From Clostridia bacterium (GTDB lineage: Bacteria; Bacillota; Clostridia; Oscillospirales; Acutalibacteraceae): 64,000 nt of DNA. How positions within the stretch are numbered: the stretch's first letter is position 1; the number at the start of each line of letters is the position of its first letter. The position numbers were made by a program, and so were the translations under genes. Shown piece after piece: positions 33,001 through 43,303 of this stretch. The notes below the pieces were generated by a model. It saw only the letters and a program-made list of their open reading frames with translations, was not told the DNA's origin and ran no database searches. The stretch lies in NCBI GenBank assembly GCA_017466365.1, contig JAFTUG010000016.1, positions 372,001 to 436,000 on the forward strand, in the 5' to 3' direction.

Positions 33001-33990
33001 TTAAAGCTCGATTTTCCAGAAAGCAACATTAAGACGCTCGTATGTATATGTTATATACAATGAACCGTTCATATATTCAATTGCAGGATAGGAAAATTCG
33101 CTGTCAATCTTTTCTTCTTCAAGAACAAGAATCGTTTCCCATGTTGTGCCGTTATCGGTTGATTTTTGCAAAGTAAGAGGAGAACGTTCGCCCCAATTTT
33201 CTTCAACGGGGTTTGAAAGAAGATAGAGGTCTCCGTTCGGAGTTTTGACAACATCGAGACCGCTGTTGTTATTCCATAAATCCGTGCGGTAAGCCTGACA
33301 CCATGTTTCGCCATAATCATCCGAATCGCTTCTGTATGCTCTGCCAACGGGTGTTCGTGTAAACATATGAACCTTACCCGGTGCAGATTCCCAAAGAGTC
33401 GGCTGAATCATGGGGATAAGATTTGAGGTGTAATTGTTTTGTCTGTTAAACATGGGAAGAGCTTGTTCGGTTTTAATTTTCGGAGCTTTTCTCCATGTTG
33501 CACCGTCATCGTCTGAAATGTCAACAAAGCAGTTCCAGCCGTTATTCTCATATGATGCAGGGGCAAGAATTCTGCCGTTTGAAAGGCGGATGCATTTGTT
33601 TTTAACGGGACCTCTGCCGTCGCTTCTGTCACCTTTTACAAGCTCCGAAGGTTTGGAGAAGGTTTTTCCGCCGTCGGTTGAGATGCTGAAAAATGTTCTC
33701 CATGAATGGATTTTTCTTCCGACCTTGAAAAACAGAACTATATCGCCGTTTTCTTTAAGAAAAAGAACGGGATTCCAATGGGGAATGTTTTTATTATAGC
33801 TTACGGAAGCAGGCTTGCTCCAACCGTTTTCATCACGGCGGGCATACCATATGTTGACATCGCCCGTACCCTCCTTTGTTCCGCCGAACCATGCGGAAAT
33901 AACCGTGCCGTCGGGAAGAGGCAGAACGGTTGATGCATGGCAGTTGGGAGTGGGCAGGGGATTACATATAAATTCTTTAATTGTCGTCAT
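33001..33990 (-). CDS. Sialidase-like BNR-repeat protein
   Basis: A 329-residue six-bladed propeller protein. Four Asp boxes are visible (STDGGKTF, SDDDGATW, SDDYGETW, STDNGTTW). The N-terminal CHASTVLPLPDGTVISAWFGG and the WNPVLF and RGPVKNK motifs match the exo-alpha-sialidase/BNR hydrolase superfamily. No signal peptide is seen, so it acts in the cytoplasm on imported sugars, or it is not a true sialidase. I start at the ATG at 33990 with GGAGG seven bases before; it overlaps the end of the upstream small gene by 14 bases. Confidence 0.82.
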   Translation of the reverse strand: MTTIKEFICNPLPTPNCHASTVLPLPDGTVISAWFGGTKEGTGDVNIWYARRDENGWSKPASVSYNKNIPHWNPVLFLKENGDIVLFFKVGRKIHSWRTFFSISTDGGKTFSKPSELVKGDRSDGRGPVKNKCIRLSNGRILAPASYENNGWNCFVDISDDDGATWRKAPKIKTEQALPMFNRQNNYTSNLIPMIQPTLWESAPGKVHMFTRTPVGRAYRSDSDDYGETWCQAYRTDLWNNNSGLDVVKTPNGDLYLLSNPVEENWGERSPLTLQKSTDNGTTWETILVLEEEKIDSEFSYPAIEYMNGSLYITYTYERLNVAFWKIEL

Positions 33991-34219
33991 CGCCAATCCT
34001 CCAAAGTTCAAAATCCGAGGGGTCCGCTCTTTCAATAAGAAGCGGCTTTTTGGGTCTGCGTTTTAAAGGGTCATATACATATTTTCTGCATTTGCCGTCT
34101 GTTTCAACAATGCCCTTTTTTATGCAAAGCACTGACCTTTCATCGGGAGAAAGCCTTCCGTGCTTACAGTATTCACATGCGGCAGGATATTTTTTCTTCT
34201 CAAGAAGTTTGCTTTTCAT
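33977..34219 (-). CDS. Small cysteine-rich protein, probably metal binding
   Basis: An 80-residue protein with CEYCKHG, a later LC and a GKC motif, which together look like a four-cysteine zinc or Fe-S site, followed by a basic segment (KYVYDPLKRRPKKP). Similar small proteins occur in Clostridia without known role. I start at the ATG at 34219 (MKSKLLEKKK) with AAAGGATG upstream; the alternative ATG at 34252 overlaps ylbJ and has no ribosome site. Its 3' end overlaps the sialidase-like gene. Confidence 0.68.
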   Translation of the reverse strand: MKSKLLEKKKYPAACEYCKHGRLSPDERSVLCIKKGIVETDGKCRKYVYDPLKRRPKKPLLIERADPSDFELWRIGDDDN

Positions 34220-34248
34220 GTATTCAACATCCTTTCCGATAAATTCTA

Positions 34249-35286
34249 TCATATTTTGTATTTATTATCAAGGTCTAATATCAATAAAGCTGATAAAAAC
34301 AGCAGAGAAAACGATGCGGGTGCGGAAAATGACCACAAAGCAGGTTTCGGGGTAACATTAACGAGGACCTGCTGCTCTGCGGGGAACATCCAAAGAATAA
34401 TGCTGCATGTCAAAAAGGCAAGTAAGGCATGAAGAAGCCTGAATGCATAAAATAACGGCAGCTTTATTTTGAAGCTTTCGGCAACGGAAAAAATCTGCAT
34501 ATGAACGCAGAGACCGCCGAAGGCACATATTGCGCTTATAAACGGCAGAGACATTTCTTTGGCGGCATAAATACAGCCGTTGGTTATTTCAAGCAGACAG
34601 ATTAATCCGAGCCGCATGCTTTCGTTGGCAATGTGAGATTCAATAACCGATATGATGCCCGAAAAAATGCAGACGAATGCACAGGCATTCAAAAGGGATA
34701 ATGTGCCTGAAGAAACGCTGTTTACAACGGCACAGGAAAATGAAGGCGGAATAATTTTGACTTTTTTATACGACTCTGTTTTGCACGAATAAAATCGGCT
34801 TATAAGTCCGCATAAAAAAGCGGAAATACAGACTGAAGTGAATATTATTCTTCCCGACCCTCTCGACGAAAGCATTATGCTGCCCAGGGCATTTACCGTG
34901 AAACCGATTCCGGGGTTTATGCAAAAAAGCATCAGCTTTTCAGATTGGTTTTCGGAAATTTTTCCTGCAGAGCAAAGTGACTGTGCGGCCTTTGCGCCCG
35001 AAAGATATCCGCCAAGCTGACCGAGAATGATTGCAAAAAAGCATTCCGAAGGCAGTCCGAAGAAAAATTCCGTTATCACAGAAATAAAACGTTTGATTTT
35101 ATTCGGCAATTCGCCGCTGCCTGCAAGAGATGCGGCAATAAGAAAAGGAAACAATGACGGAATAACTATTTCCGCGCAGCTTTCAAGTCCGAAGGTAAAC
35201 CCTCTTTTGAATTCTTCCGAAAAAACAAGCAGAAAAACAAACAATGCGGCCCCTGCAAAAACAGCGGTATGTCCTCTGTTTTTCAA
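34249..35286 (-). CDS. ylbJ: YlbJ-like sporulation membrane protein
   Basis: This 345-residue integral membrane protein has about eight membrane segments with two copies of the nucleoside-recognition (Gate) pattern: SCAEIVIPSLFPFLIAA near 36 and GGYLSGAKAAQSLC near 92. This matches YlbJ, which is made in the mother cell under sigma-E and is needed for spore cortex formation. It begins with TTG at 35286. It is divergent from the yqfC-yqfD pair, so sporulation genes cluster here. Confidence 0.8.
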   Translation of the reverse strand: MKNRGHTAVFAGAALFVFLLVFSEEFKRGFTFGLESCAEIVIPSLFPFLIAASLAGSGELPNKIKRFISVITEFFFGLPSECFFAIILGQLGGYLSGAKAAQSLCSAGKISENQSEKLMLFCINPGIGFTVNALGSIMLSSRGSGRIIFTSVCISAFLCGLISRFYSCKTESYKKVKIIPPSFSCAVVNSVSSGTLSLLNACAFVCIFSGIISVIESHIANESMRLGLICLLEITNGCIYAAKEMSLPFISAICAFGGLCVHMQIFSVAESFKIKLPLFYAFRLLHALLAFLTCSIILWMFPAEQQVLVNVTPKPALWSFSAPASFSLLFLSALLILDLDNKYKI

Positions 35287-35374
35287 TCAACTCAACTCCC
35301 GATGTTCTTTTTAACACCCGATAATCATATCAATAAAAGTGTACTTTATTTATATGAAGCCGAGGGGAATAACT

Positions 35375-35671
35375 ATGCGAAAAAGAAAATGCCGTGACGA
35401 CAGGGGAGACAGAATAATGGATTCAATAAGCCGCAATCTGGATTTGCCGACGGATACCGTTTCGGGGTATGCACACATGGAGATTTCAGGCAACCGTGAG
35501 GTTATTCTTGAAGGCTGCAAGGGCGTTTTGGAATACAGCGACTGTGTGATTGCCATGAATACGGGAAGGCTTACCGTAAGGCTATGCGGCTGCGATATGA
35601 CGATAATATCAATGCAGGGCAGTCAGGCTATAATCAAAGGAACGATAACCTCGATTGAGTTTTGCAATTAG
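35375..35671 (+). CDS. yqfC: Sporulation protein YqfC
   Basis: A 98-residue YabP/YqfC family protein (DSISRNLDLPTDTVSGYAHMEISGNREVILEGCKG...). In spore formers it is expressed in the mother cell under sigma-E and is encoded next to yqfD, as here. The ATG at 35375 has GAGGGGAAT upstream. The exact role is unknown in the family; the YabP relatives are coat-assembly proteins. Confidence 0.88.
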   Translation: MRKRKCRDDRGDRIMDSISRNLDLPTDTVSGYAHMEISGNREVILEGCKGVLEYSDCVIAMNTGRLTVRLCGCDMTIISMQGSQAIIKGTITSIEFCN

Positions 35672-35679
35672 GAGGGCAT

Positions 35680-36864
35680 ATGCTGTTTCTGAATTTTGTA
35701 AGGTTTCTTTTGGGATATGTAAGCTTTACCGCAAGAGGAGGCTTCCCCGAAAGATTTATTAATCTCTGCCGTCTTAATAAAATCATTCTATGGGATCTCA
35801 AAAACAGCGAAGCTGTTATAAGCGCATGTACGGATTGCGCAAGCTATAAAAAAATACGTTCCGCTGCACGCAAATCGGGTATGAGGGTTCGTGTAAGAAA
35901 AAAACACGGCTTACCTTTTTTTCTTGAACGCCATAAAAGAAGAATAGGCGTCGTTGCGGGAGCTTTGTTTTGCGCTGCTGTTATATTAATATTATCAACA
36001 AGAATCTGGAGTATAGATGTTATAGGAAACTTAAGCGTACCTCCCGAAAAAATTCTCGGAACATTTGAGGAGTTAGGGGTTAAAAAAGGTGTTTCCGCTT
36101 CAAGGATAGATATAAAATCAACCGAGTTTGCCGCTTTGCAAAGGCTTAATGAGCTGTCGTGGCTGAATATAAATATTTCGGGAAGCAAGGCAGTGATTGA
36201 AGTCAGGGAGGCTGTTGAGTCGCCTGAAATTGACGGTGATAATGTTCCTGCCGATATCGTAGCGGCAAGAGACGGAATAATAACCATAATCCGACCCTTT
36301 AACGGCACGGCAGAGCAGGAAATCGGAAATGCCGTTGTCAAGGGTGATTTGCTGATAAGCGGAATTGAAGAAAACGGCGATTTGACCGTCAGCTTCTGCA
36401 AAGCAAAGGGCTATGTTGTTGCAAGAACAAGCAGAAGTATGAAATACATTCAGCCTGAAAAATTCATTGCTGCGAAGCCGATTTCAAGCAAAAAGCGCTT
36501 CATACTTAATTTTCTCTCTTTTGAAATACCGCTTGGAAAGATAAAAACCGAAAACTCTTATTCGGAAAAAAGCGAAATAATAATAAACGGTGTAACCTTG
36601 CCTGCAGGAATAATAAGATGTGTTGAAACTGTTTATGAGGAAAAGGAAATCACCCTTTCCGCCGAGAGACGAAAGATGCTCAGCTTTCTGCGCTTTACGG
36701 ATATGTGTGCAGAAGAATTCCGATATCTTGAGGTTGAAAATGCGGAAATATCTGTTAACGAAAGCGGAGAATTTTCGGGAGCTTTTACCTGCCTTGAGAA
36801 TATAGGCAAGGAGCATCCCATGCAGCTTGAAGAAGCTGAACATGAAGAAACCGCAGACCCGTGA
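35680..36864 (+). CDS. yqfD: Sporulation protein YqfD
   Basis: A 394-residue YqfD family protein with an N-terminal basic region, a single membrane segment near 90-110 (RRIGVVAGALFCAAVILI) and a large extracytoplasmic part (WSIDVIGNLSVPPEKIL...). YqfD is a sigma-E dependent protein of unknown mechanism. I start at the ATG at 35680 with GGAGGGC upstream; yqfC ends nine bases earlier. The usual next gene, phoH, is absent here, and a terminator follows. Confidence 0.87.
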   Translation: MLFLNFVRFLLGYVSFTARGGFPERFINLCRLNKIILWDLKNSEAVISACTDCASYKKIRSAARKSGMRVRVRKKHGLPFFLERHKRRIGVVAGALFCAAVILILSTRIWSIDVIGNLSVPPEKILGTFEELGVKKGVSASRIDIKSTEFAALQRLNELSWLNINISGSKAVIEVREAVESPEIDGDNVPADIVAARDGIITIIRPFNGTAEQEIGNAVVKGDLLISGIEENGDLTVSFCKAKGYVVARTSRSMKYIQPEKFIAAKPISSKKRFILNFLSFEIPLGKIKTENSYSEKSEIIINGVTLPAGIIRCVETVYEEKEITLSAERRKMLSFLRFTDMCAEEFRYLEVENAEISVNESGEFSGAFTCLENIGKEHPMQLEEAEHEETADP

Positions 36865-36885
36865 TGAGTCTGCGGTGAATTTTTA
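36850..36885. terminator. Terminator between yqfD and the sigma fusion gene
   Basis: ACCGCAGAC / GTCTGCGGT stem around a nine-base loop overlapping the yqfD stop, with a T-run on the + side; an A-rich flank could also serve the convergent gene. Confidence 0.8.
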
Positions 36886-36887
36886 TG

Positions 36888-39104
36888 TTATACAATAACA
36901 TTATGCTCAAGAATTTCGGTCATGGTAAGGAAAAGGTCAAGACCGTAGCCAAGCGTTCCCGTCATTGATTTTAATTTGCCTATAGTTATCAAATATCCGA
37001 ATTCGCCGGAAAATCTTATGAAGTCCTCAAAGCTTTCGGTGTTATGGAACAGATTATCGACTGCCAGGTCTATAAAATATCCGTTGGACTTATGTTTGTT
37101 TATGATGAACACAGCCATTCTTTTTCCGAAGCCGAACGGGTCAATTCCTGTAAGCTGACAGTATTCTCTTATATACTCCTGTTCACCGATAACAACGATA
37201 AACTGAACAGCTTCTCTGTCCGTAAGCTTGGGCTGTGTAAATTCAACGGTAAGAATTGTTCCGTCTTCAAGAACGATTTCGTTATTCCATTCCGAACCCT
37301 TGAAGGTTTCTTTGCTTCCGTCGGGATATGTAACGATAACGTTATATTCATCGGGATTGTTTATTTCAAAACCGTTTTCGTTCATCTCAAATTTCAGGAA
37401 TTCATCCAGCTCTTCAATTTCGATGTTGCTTACATAATCGGTTGGCTGATGAACAACAACCGTTTTTTCAACATCCTTATTCGGGAATTCAAAAACAGCA
37501 TTGTTTTCACCAATTTTAGGTTCTTCACCTTCAAGCTCATAATCAAGACAAGCTTGCTCCATTTTCAGTTTTTTGCCGGTATCAAACACAACATTAATGT
37601 CAAAAAGATTTACGTAATAATTGCCGAATGTAGTAGTGGTCGGTGTGTTCATGTTGTAGCCGATAATACGGTTGTTGAGTGCGTTGTCAAGAAATTCAAC
37701 ATCCGTAATTTCTTTGCCGCAATATTCAATAAGAAGGTCGGCAGTAGGTGTTGAACCGTCGCTGTGAATCGGAATATACCAGTCGCCTTCTTCAAGATAA
37801 CAAAGCGTAATTGATTTACAATCCCAATAGTCTTCGTTATATCCGCCGGTGGATATATATTCGCAGATGCCGTTTTCGCCTTTTTCCATGAGTTCTGCAT
37901 TAATCGCGTATGTAGCAATATGCTCCATTTTTTCCCCGTTTCTGAAGCTGAAAGCATAATATCCCGGTTTCTCTGCTCTGAAGTAGCAATAGAAAAGACT
38001 TTCTTCATCTTCCGTAACATCAATGATGTTGACTCCCTCACGCACTTCGCCCATATATTTTAATTTGAGGGAGGGAGAGTTTCTGATGTTTTTGAGAACA
38101 ACGGGATCTCTTTCTGCTTTTTCTTCGTTTTTATCAACAACCTGAACGGGAATGAGTTCTTCCTCTTCAATAATATCGTGAGCTGCGGTGGTTGTTTCCA
38201 TAAGCTGCTCGGAATAAGAGGCGGTAGGCTCTTCTGTTTTATGTTTCTTCACAAAGCTTGTGATACCTACAGTTGAACCAGTAACAACGCCTGCAATTGC
38301 AATGCCTGCCGCAATTTTTTGTATGGTTGTGAGTGCAGCAGCTTTGGCTGCAACGCTTGTTCCCGCCGCCGCCGATGATGCTGCAGCGCCTGAAGCTGCA
38401 GCCGCAGTTCCCGCAACGGATATGCCCGAAATAATTTTGATTGCTTCGGGATTACCTGAAAATGTCTGTGAAACAGCTTCTGCGGTTTTGCCGAGTGCCC
38501 ATGCAACAACGCCCATGGGAGCTGCACTGTAGGCAGTGGTGATTCCTATGCGCTCAAACTTGGTTTTAAGCTCTTTTCGTGCTGTCCAAAGTCTGTTTTT
38601 AACGGTACTTACGGGAACGTTAAGGCTTTCCGAAATTTCGTTGACGCTCATATCCTCAAAATACATCATCAGAACACAGGCGCGTTTTTCGTTGGTAAGC
38701 TCATCCATAGCCTCCATAACCGTTGAGCGAAGCTCCTCCTGATCAACATTCTTTTCGGGAGAGAATTCGCTTTTTTCATCGGGAATAACCTCGAATGCAC
38801 CATCCTCGCCATCCTCAAAAAGAACAGGGCTTCTTTTTCTTAAATAGTCCATGCTTCTGTTTGTTACTATCTGATGAAACCAACGAACAAAGCTTTCGGG
38901 ATTTTCAAGGTTTTGAATTTTATCAATTGCTTTTACATAGCTTTCCTGAAGGATATCTTGGGCAAGATGCTCGTCCTTAACAATTTGCAGGGCAACGAAA
39001 TATGCATTTTTGTTTGTGAGATTATAAAGCTCGTCAAAAGCCTTGGTGTTTCCGCCTTTGAACTGCTGAACAAGATCGGCTATTCTTTCTCTGTCATTTT
39101 TCAT
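36888..39104 (-). CDS. ECF-type sigma factor fused to a membrane segment and large outer domain
   Basis: This 738-residue protein starts with a sigma-70/ECF factor: region 2 at about 20-92 (QDILQESYVKAIDKI..., RWFHQIVTNRSMDYLRKR) and region 4 at about 125-180 (RACVLMMYFEDMSVNEISESLNVPVSTVKNRLW). An Ala-rich stretch (230-262) and one membrane helix (263-284) follow, then about 450 residues that should lie outside the cell, in which I recognise no family. ECF factors usually end near residue 190. The fusion would tether the factor to the membrane, so release by proteolysis or signalling through the outer domain is a reasonable guess. Own promoter at 39125-39153 and an AGGGT ribosome site. Confidence 0.85.
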   Translation of the reverse strand: MKNDRERIADLVQQFKGGNTKAFDELYNLTNKNAYFVALQIVKDEHLAQDILQESYVKAIDKIQNLENPESFVRWFHQIVTNRSMDYLRKRSPVLFEDGEDGAFEVIPDEKSEFSPEKNVDQEELRSTVMEAMDELTNEKRACVLMMYFEDMSVNEISESLNVPVSTVKNRLWTARKELKTKFERIGITTAYSAAPMGVVAWALGKTAEAVSQTFSGNPEAIKIISGISVAGTAAAASGAAASSAAAGTSVAAKAAALTTIQKIAAGIAIAGVVTGSTVGITSFVKKHKTEEPTASYSEQLMETTTAAHDIIEEEELIPVQVVDKNEEKAERDPVVLKNIRNSPSLKLKYMGEVREGVNIIDVTEDEESLFYCYFRAEKPGYYAFSFRNGEKMEHIATYAINAELMEKGENGICEYISTGGYNEDYWDCKSITLCYLEEGDWYIPIHSDGSTPTADLLIEYCGKEITDVEFLDNALNNRIIGYNMNTPTTTTFGNYYVNLFDINVVFDTGKKLKMEQACLDYELEGEEPKIGENNAVFEFPNKDVEKTVVVHQPTDYVSNIEIEELDEFLKFEMNENGFEINNPDEYNVIVTYPDGSKETFKGSEWNNEIVLEDGTILTVEFTQPKLTDREAVQFIVVIGEQEYIREYCQLTGIDPFGFGKRMAVFIINKHKSNGYFIDLAVDNLFHNTESFEDFIRFSGEFGYLITIGKLKSMTGTLGYGLDLFLTMTEILEHNVIV

Positions 39105-39124
39105 TGTATTAACCCTCCGAGATA

Positions 39125-39153
39125 ATAATAAATTATTTTTTCTGAATTGTCAA
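39125..39153 (-). promoter_or_regulatory. Promoter of the sigma fusion gene
   Basis: On -, TTGACA (39153-39148) and TATTAT (39130-39125), spacer 17 bases, about 20 bases before the start codon. Confidence 0.7.
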
Positions 39154-39229
39154 AAAAACTGCTTTTTTCGGGTCATTCAACTATATGACGTAAGTATTTT
39201 TGATTTGGTCTATGAAATTTTTTGTTTTT

Positions 39230-39274
39230 TTAAAAAAATTTTTAACCCTGCGAAATCCGAAAATTTCGCAGGGT
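39230..39274 (-). terminator. Terminator of the arabinofuranosidase gene
   Basis: On -, a stem of 12 pairs (ACCCTGCGAAAT with ATTTCGCAGGGT) is followed by TTAAAAATTTTTTT. Confidence 0.88.
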
Positions 39275-39280
39275 CAGAGA

Positions 39281-40798
<1,518 letters not shown>

Positions 40799-40837
40799 TT
40801 ATTATCTTGTAAATTTTTTATTATAATAACATACATT

Positions 40838-40884
40838 TTATAAAATTAAAAGATGCTTTGCAAGATTTTCTGCAAAGCATCTTT
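40838..40884 (-). terminator. Terminator of the ferredoxin gene
   Basis: AAAGATGCTTTGCA / TGCAAAGCATCTTT is a perfect 14-base stem; on - it is followed by TTTTAATTTTA. Confidence 0.88.
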
Positions 40885-40914
40885 CTTCTTTAAGTATTAA
40901 GTTCCTTAAGCGAA

Positions 40915-41085
40915 TTATTCAGCCTTGGGAGCTTCAACAGGGCAAGCATCTGCGCAAGCACCGCATTCGATGCAAGCATCAGCGTCGATAACGTACTTGC
41001 CGTCGCCCTCTGAAATAGCTTCAACGGGGCATTCTGCTGCACATGCGCCGCAGGAGATGCAATCGTCATTAATGATGTATGCCAT
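40915..41085 (-). CDS. 2[4Fe-4S] ferredoxin
   Basis: A 56-residue Clostridial-type ferredoxin with two CxxCxxCxxxCP motifs (CISCGACAAECP and CIECGACADACP). It carries low-potential electrons, for example from pyruvate:ferredoxin oxidoreductase to hydrogenase. The ATG at 41085 has AAGGAGG eight bases before it. It is transcribed alone, from its own promoter and with a strong terminator, as expected for an abundant carrier. Confidence 0.96.
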   Translation of the reverse strand: MAYIINDDCISCGACAAECPVEAISEGDGKYVIDADACIECGACADACPVEAPKAE

Positions 41086-41118
41086 TGTGATAATCCTCCT
41101 TATCATTTTTTCAACACC

Positions 41119-41146
41119 ATTGTATCACATTATTTAAAAAATGCAA
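41119..41146 (-). promoter_or_regulatory. Promoter of the ferredoxin gene
   Basis: On -, TTGCAT (41146-41141) and TACAAT (41124-41119), spacer 16 bases. Confidence 0.65.
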
Positions 41147-41184
41147 GAGGTTTTTAATGTAAATTATAAATGTTGACGGATAAA

Positions 41185-42051
41185 TCAGCCTTCAATATCC
41201 TTGAAAGCCTCGATTTCTTCCTTTGCAACCTTTATTTTTGCATCACGGACAGTCTTGGTCTCTTTTCTGGAAAAATATTTCGGGGGAGCATCGGGATTGT
41301 TATGAAGCTGAACCTTAAGCTTACCCGTAAGCAGACTGAAATCCACAACGGTGCCTGCACCCTCGGGAGTTTCAACTATTGCACCGGGCTTGGGAGTGAT
41401 TTTAAGAAGATGCTCATAAGCATCCTGCTCATATTTAAGGCAGCACATAAGTCTGCCGCATACGCCGCTGATTTTAACGGGGTTGAGAGAAAGCCCCTGC
41501 TCTTTTGCCATTTTGATTGAAACGGGCTGAAATTCTCCGAGAAAGCTGCTGCAGCAGAAGGGTCTGCCGCAAATGCCGAGACCGCCGAGCATCTTGGATT
41601 CGTCACGCACACCTATCTGACGAAGCTCTATTCTCATTCTGAAAACGCCTGCAAGGTCTTTTACAAGCTCACGGAAGTCAACTCTGCTTTCTGCCGTGAA
41701 ATAGAAAAGTACTTTGGTATCATCAAATGTAAAATTGACGTCAACCAGTTTCATTTCAAGACCGTGCTGCTCAATTTTCTGCTGACAGATAACCATTGCC
41801 TCACGTTCTCTTTCTCTGTTTAAGCGAACCTTTTCAATATCCTTTTCCGTTGCGGCACGGATAAGCTTTCTCAAAGGCTTCACGATTTCTTCATCGTTTA
41901 TTTCTCTGTTTTCAAGGGCAACCTCGCCGCATTCGATTCCTCGTGCGGTTTCAACAATAACCATGCAGCCCTTTTCATATTTCTGTCCTTCGGGGTCAAA
42001 GTAATAAACCTTACCCGCCTCTTTAAAACGAACGCCGATAACTTCAGCCAT
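41185..42051 (-). CDS. ricT: RicT (YaaT), PSP1 domain protein
   Basis: This 288-residue PSP1-domain protein is RicT/YaaT. In Bacillus it joins RicA and RicF in a complex that binds Fe-S clusters and modulates RNase Y and Spo0A phosphorylation. Seen: MAEVIGVRFKEAGKVYYFDP at the start and the cysteine pairs CGRPFCCSSF and CGRLMCCLKYE. The order darA-holB-ricT on one strand is the usual Firmicute arrangement. RicA and RicF are not in the window. Confidence 0.93.
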   Translation of the reverse strand: MAEVIGVRFKEAGKVYYFDPEGQKYEKGCMVIVETARGIECGEVALENREINDEEIVKPLRKLIRAATEKDIEKVRLNREREREAMVICQQKIEQHGLEMKLVDVNFTFDDTKVLFYFTAESRVDFRELVKDLAGVFRMRIELRQIGVRDESKMLGGLGICGRPFCCSSFLGEFQPVSIKMAKEQGLSLNPVKISGVCGRLMCCLKYEQDAYEHLLKITPKPGAIVETPEGAGTVVDFSLLTGKLKVQLHNNPDAPPKYFSRKETKTVRDAKIKVAKEEIEAFKDIEG

Positions 42052-42069
42052 AATTACCTCCGATGTATT

Positions 42070-42957
42070 TTAATTGGTGACTGCCTTGCGCAGCTTTGTG
42101 CAGAGTGCAGTGACCGTAAGATTATGATTTGCGTTAAGACGGATGGAATTCATAATGGCATCCGTGCTTTCTATAAGTGCAAGCAGGGCACGCCTGCTGA
42201 GCTTCGGCTCTATTGCGGCAACCGTATCCGAAAATTCGGATTCTTCTTCGCAAGCCGAATATTTTTTTCGCAATGTCTGTGCGAAAATCTCCTGAATAAC
42301 GGGGAGAGCGGATTTTAGAAGCTTTTGATTTTTTTCAAAGACCGCAGCCGCCTTGATGATTTCAATATCATCGAGTGCCGCAGCGGCGGTTGCTATGCCC
42401 TTTGCCGCATTTGCGATTTCTTCCCACGGAATATCCCGTGAGCCTTCGGATGCTGTTTCGCCGAGATTATAAACCGTAGCACGGGAAAGCACCGTTGGCA
42501 AAAATCCCGATTTTGATGAACAGAGCAGAATGAAATTGATGTATGCGGGCGGTTCCTCGAGTATTTTCAGAATGGCATTTTGACCTTCGTTTCCCATGGT
42601 ATGGGAGTTTTCGAGGATGAATACCTTTCTGTCCGCCTCGTTTGGAACAATATATGCCTTGTTTCTTATTTCTCTTACGATATCAACCTTAAAAGCCTTG
42701 GGCTTATCTTCAACTGAATAAACAAGTATGTCGGCATGAGAATTTGCGGCAGCTTTTCTGCAGTCGGAGCAGTCAAGGCACGGCACGATTCCGCCGCCTG
42801 AGCAAACAAGCGCAGAGGCAACCTTTCGGGCAAGGCTCATGCGTTCCTCCGACGAGCCGCCTTCAATGATAACGGCGTGGGGGAATCTTTTTGAATGCAT
42901 TGCTGCCGATATTGATTTTTCAACTGAATTGCTTAAATTGAAGCCTTCGGTTAACAT
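42070..42957 (-). CDS. holB: DNA polymerase III delta' subunit
   Basis: A 295-residue clamp-loader subunit. It has a AAA+ core: IIEGGSSEERMSLARKVA near 30 (the Walker A is degenerate, as normal for delta'), a zinc site CLDCSDCRKA near 60, VFILENSHTMGNEGQNAILKILEEPP near 105-130 and a sensor 1-like LLCSSKSGFLPTVLSR near 143. It helps load the sliding clamp at the replication fork. It lies between darA and ricT, as in many Firmicutes. The ATG has only a weak ribosome site. Confidence 0.92.
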   Translation of the reverse strand: MLTEGFNLSNSVEKSISAAMHSKRFPHAVIIEGGSSEERMSLARKVASALVCSGGGIVPCLDCSDCRKAAANSHADILVYSVEDKPKAFKVDIVREIRNKAYIVPNEADRKVFILENSHTMGNEGQNAILKILEEPPAYINFILLCSSKSGFLPTVLSRATVYNLGETASEGSRDIPWEEIANAAKGIATAAAALDDIEIIKAAAVFEKNQKLLKSALPVIQEIFAQTLRKKYSACEEESEFSDTVAAIEPKLSRRALLALIESTDAIMNSIRLNANHNLTVTALCTKLRKAVTN

Positions 42958-42976
42958 CGGATTATTCCTTTACTTA

Positions 42977-43300
42977 TTAAAGTTTAATGAATTTGTCAAC
43001 GTCTACAACAAAAACAGTTGCACCGCCGACTGTTACTTCAACCGCACGGGAGATGAAGCCCTCGGACATGAATGAAGGTGAGGGAGAAACCATCTGTGTG
43101 CGCTTGCGTGAAAATTCGCTGATAATTTCAATAACGTTATCAACGTTTTCATCCTCCGTTCCGATAAGCAGGGTTGAGTTACCCGATTTCAAAAAACCGC
43201 CGGAGGTTGAAAGTCTTGTTGCGCCAAAGCCCTTGTGAGTAAGCTCATTAAGAACGCTTGGGCAGTCGTCATTATTAATGATTGCAACGATAAGCTTCAT
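42977..43300 (-). CDS. darA: Cyclic-di-AMP receptor DarA (PII-like)
   Basis: A 107-residue PII-like protein (KLIVAIINNDDCPSVLNELTHKGFGATRLSTSGGFLKSGNST... shortened here) of the DarA/PstA/YaaQ family, which binds c-di-AMP. The signatures are GFGATRLSTSGGFL (25-38) and GATVFVVDVDKF at the end. It sits directly upstream of holB in the standard order. Which process it controls is unknown even in model species. Confidence 0.93.
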   Translation of the reverse strand: MKLIVAIINNDDCPSVLNELTHKGFGATRLSTSGGFLKSGNSTLLIGTEDENVDNVIEIISEFSRKRTQMVSPSPSFMSEGFISRAVEVTVGGATVFVVDVDKFIKL

Positions 43301-43303
43301 GTG

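Noticed and set aside
38260..38532. 90-residue Ala-rich + frame opposite the sigma fusion gene
   Set aside because: It is the antisense of the Ala-rich linker and has no ribosome site.
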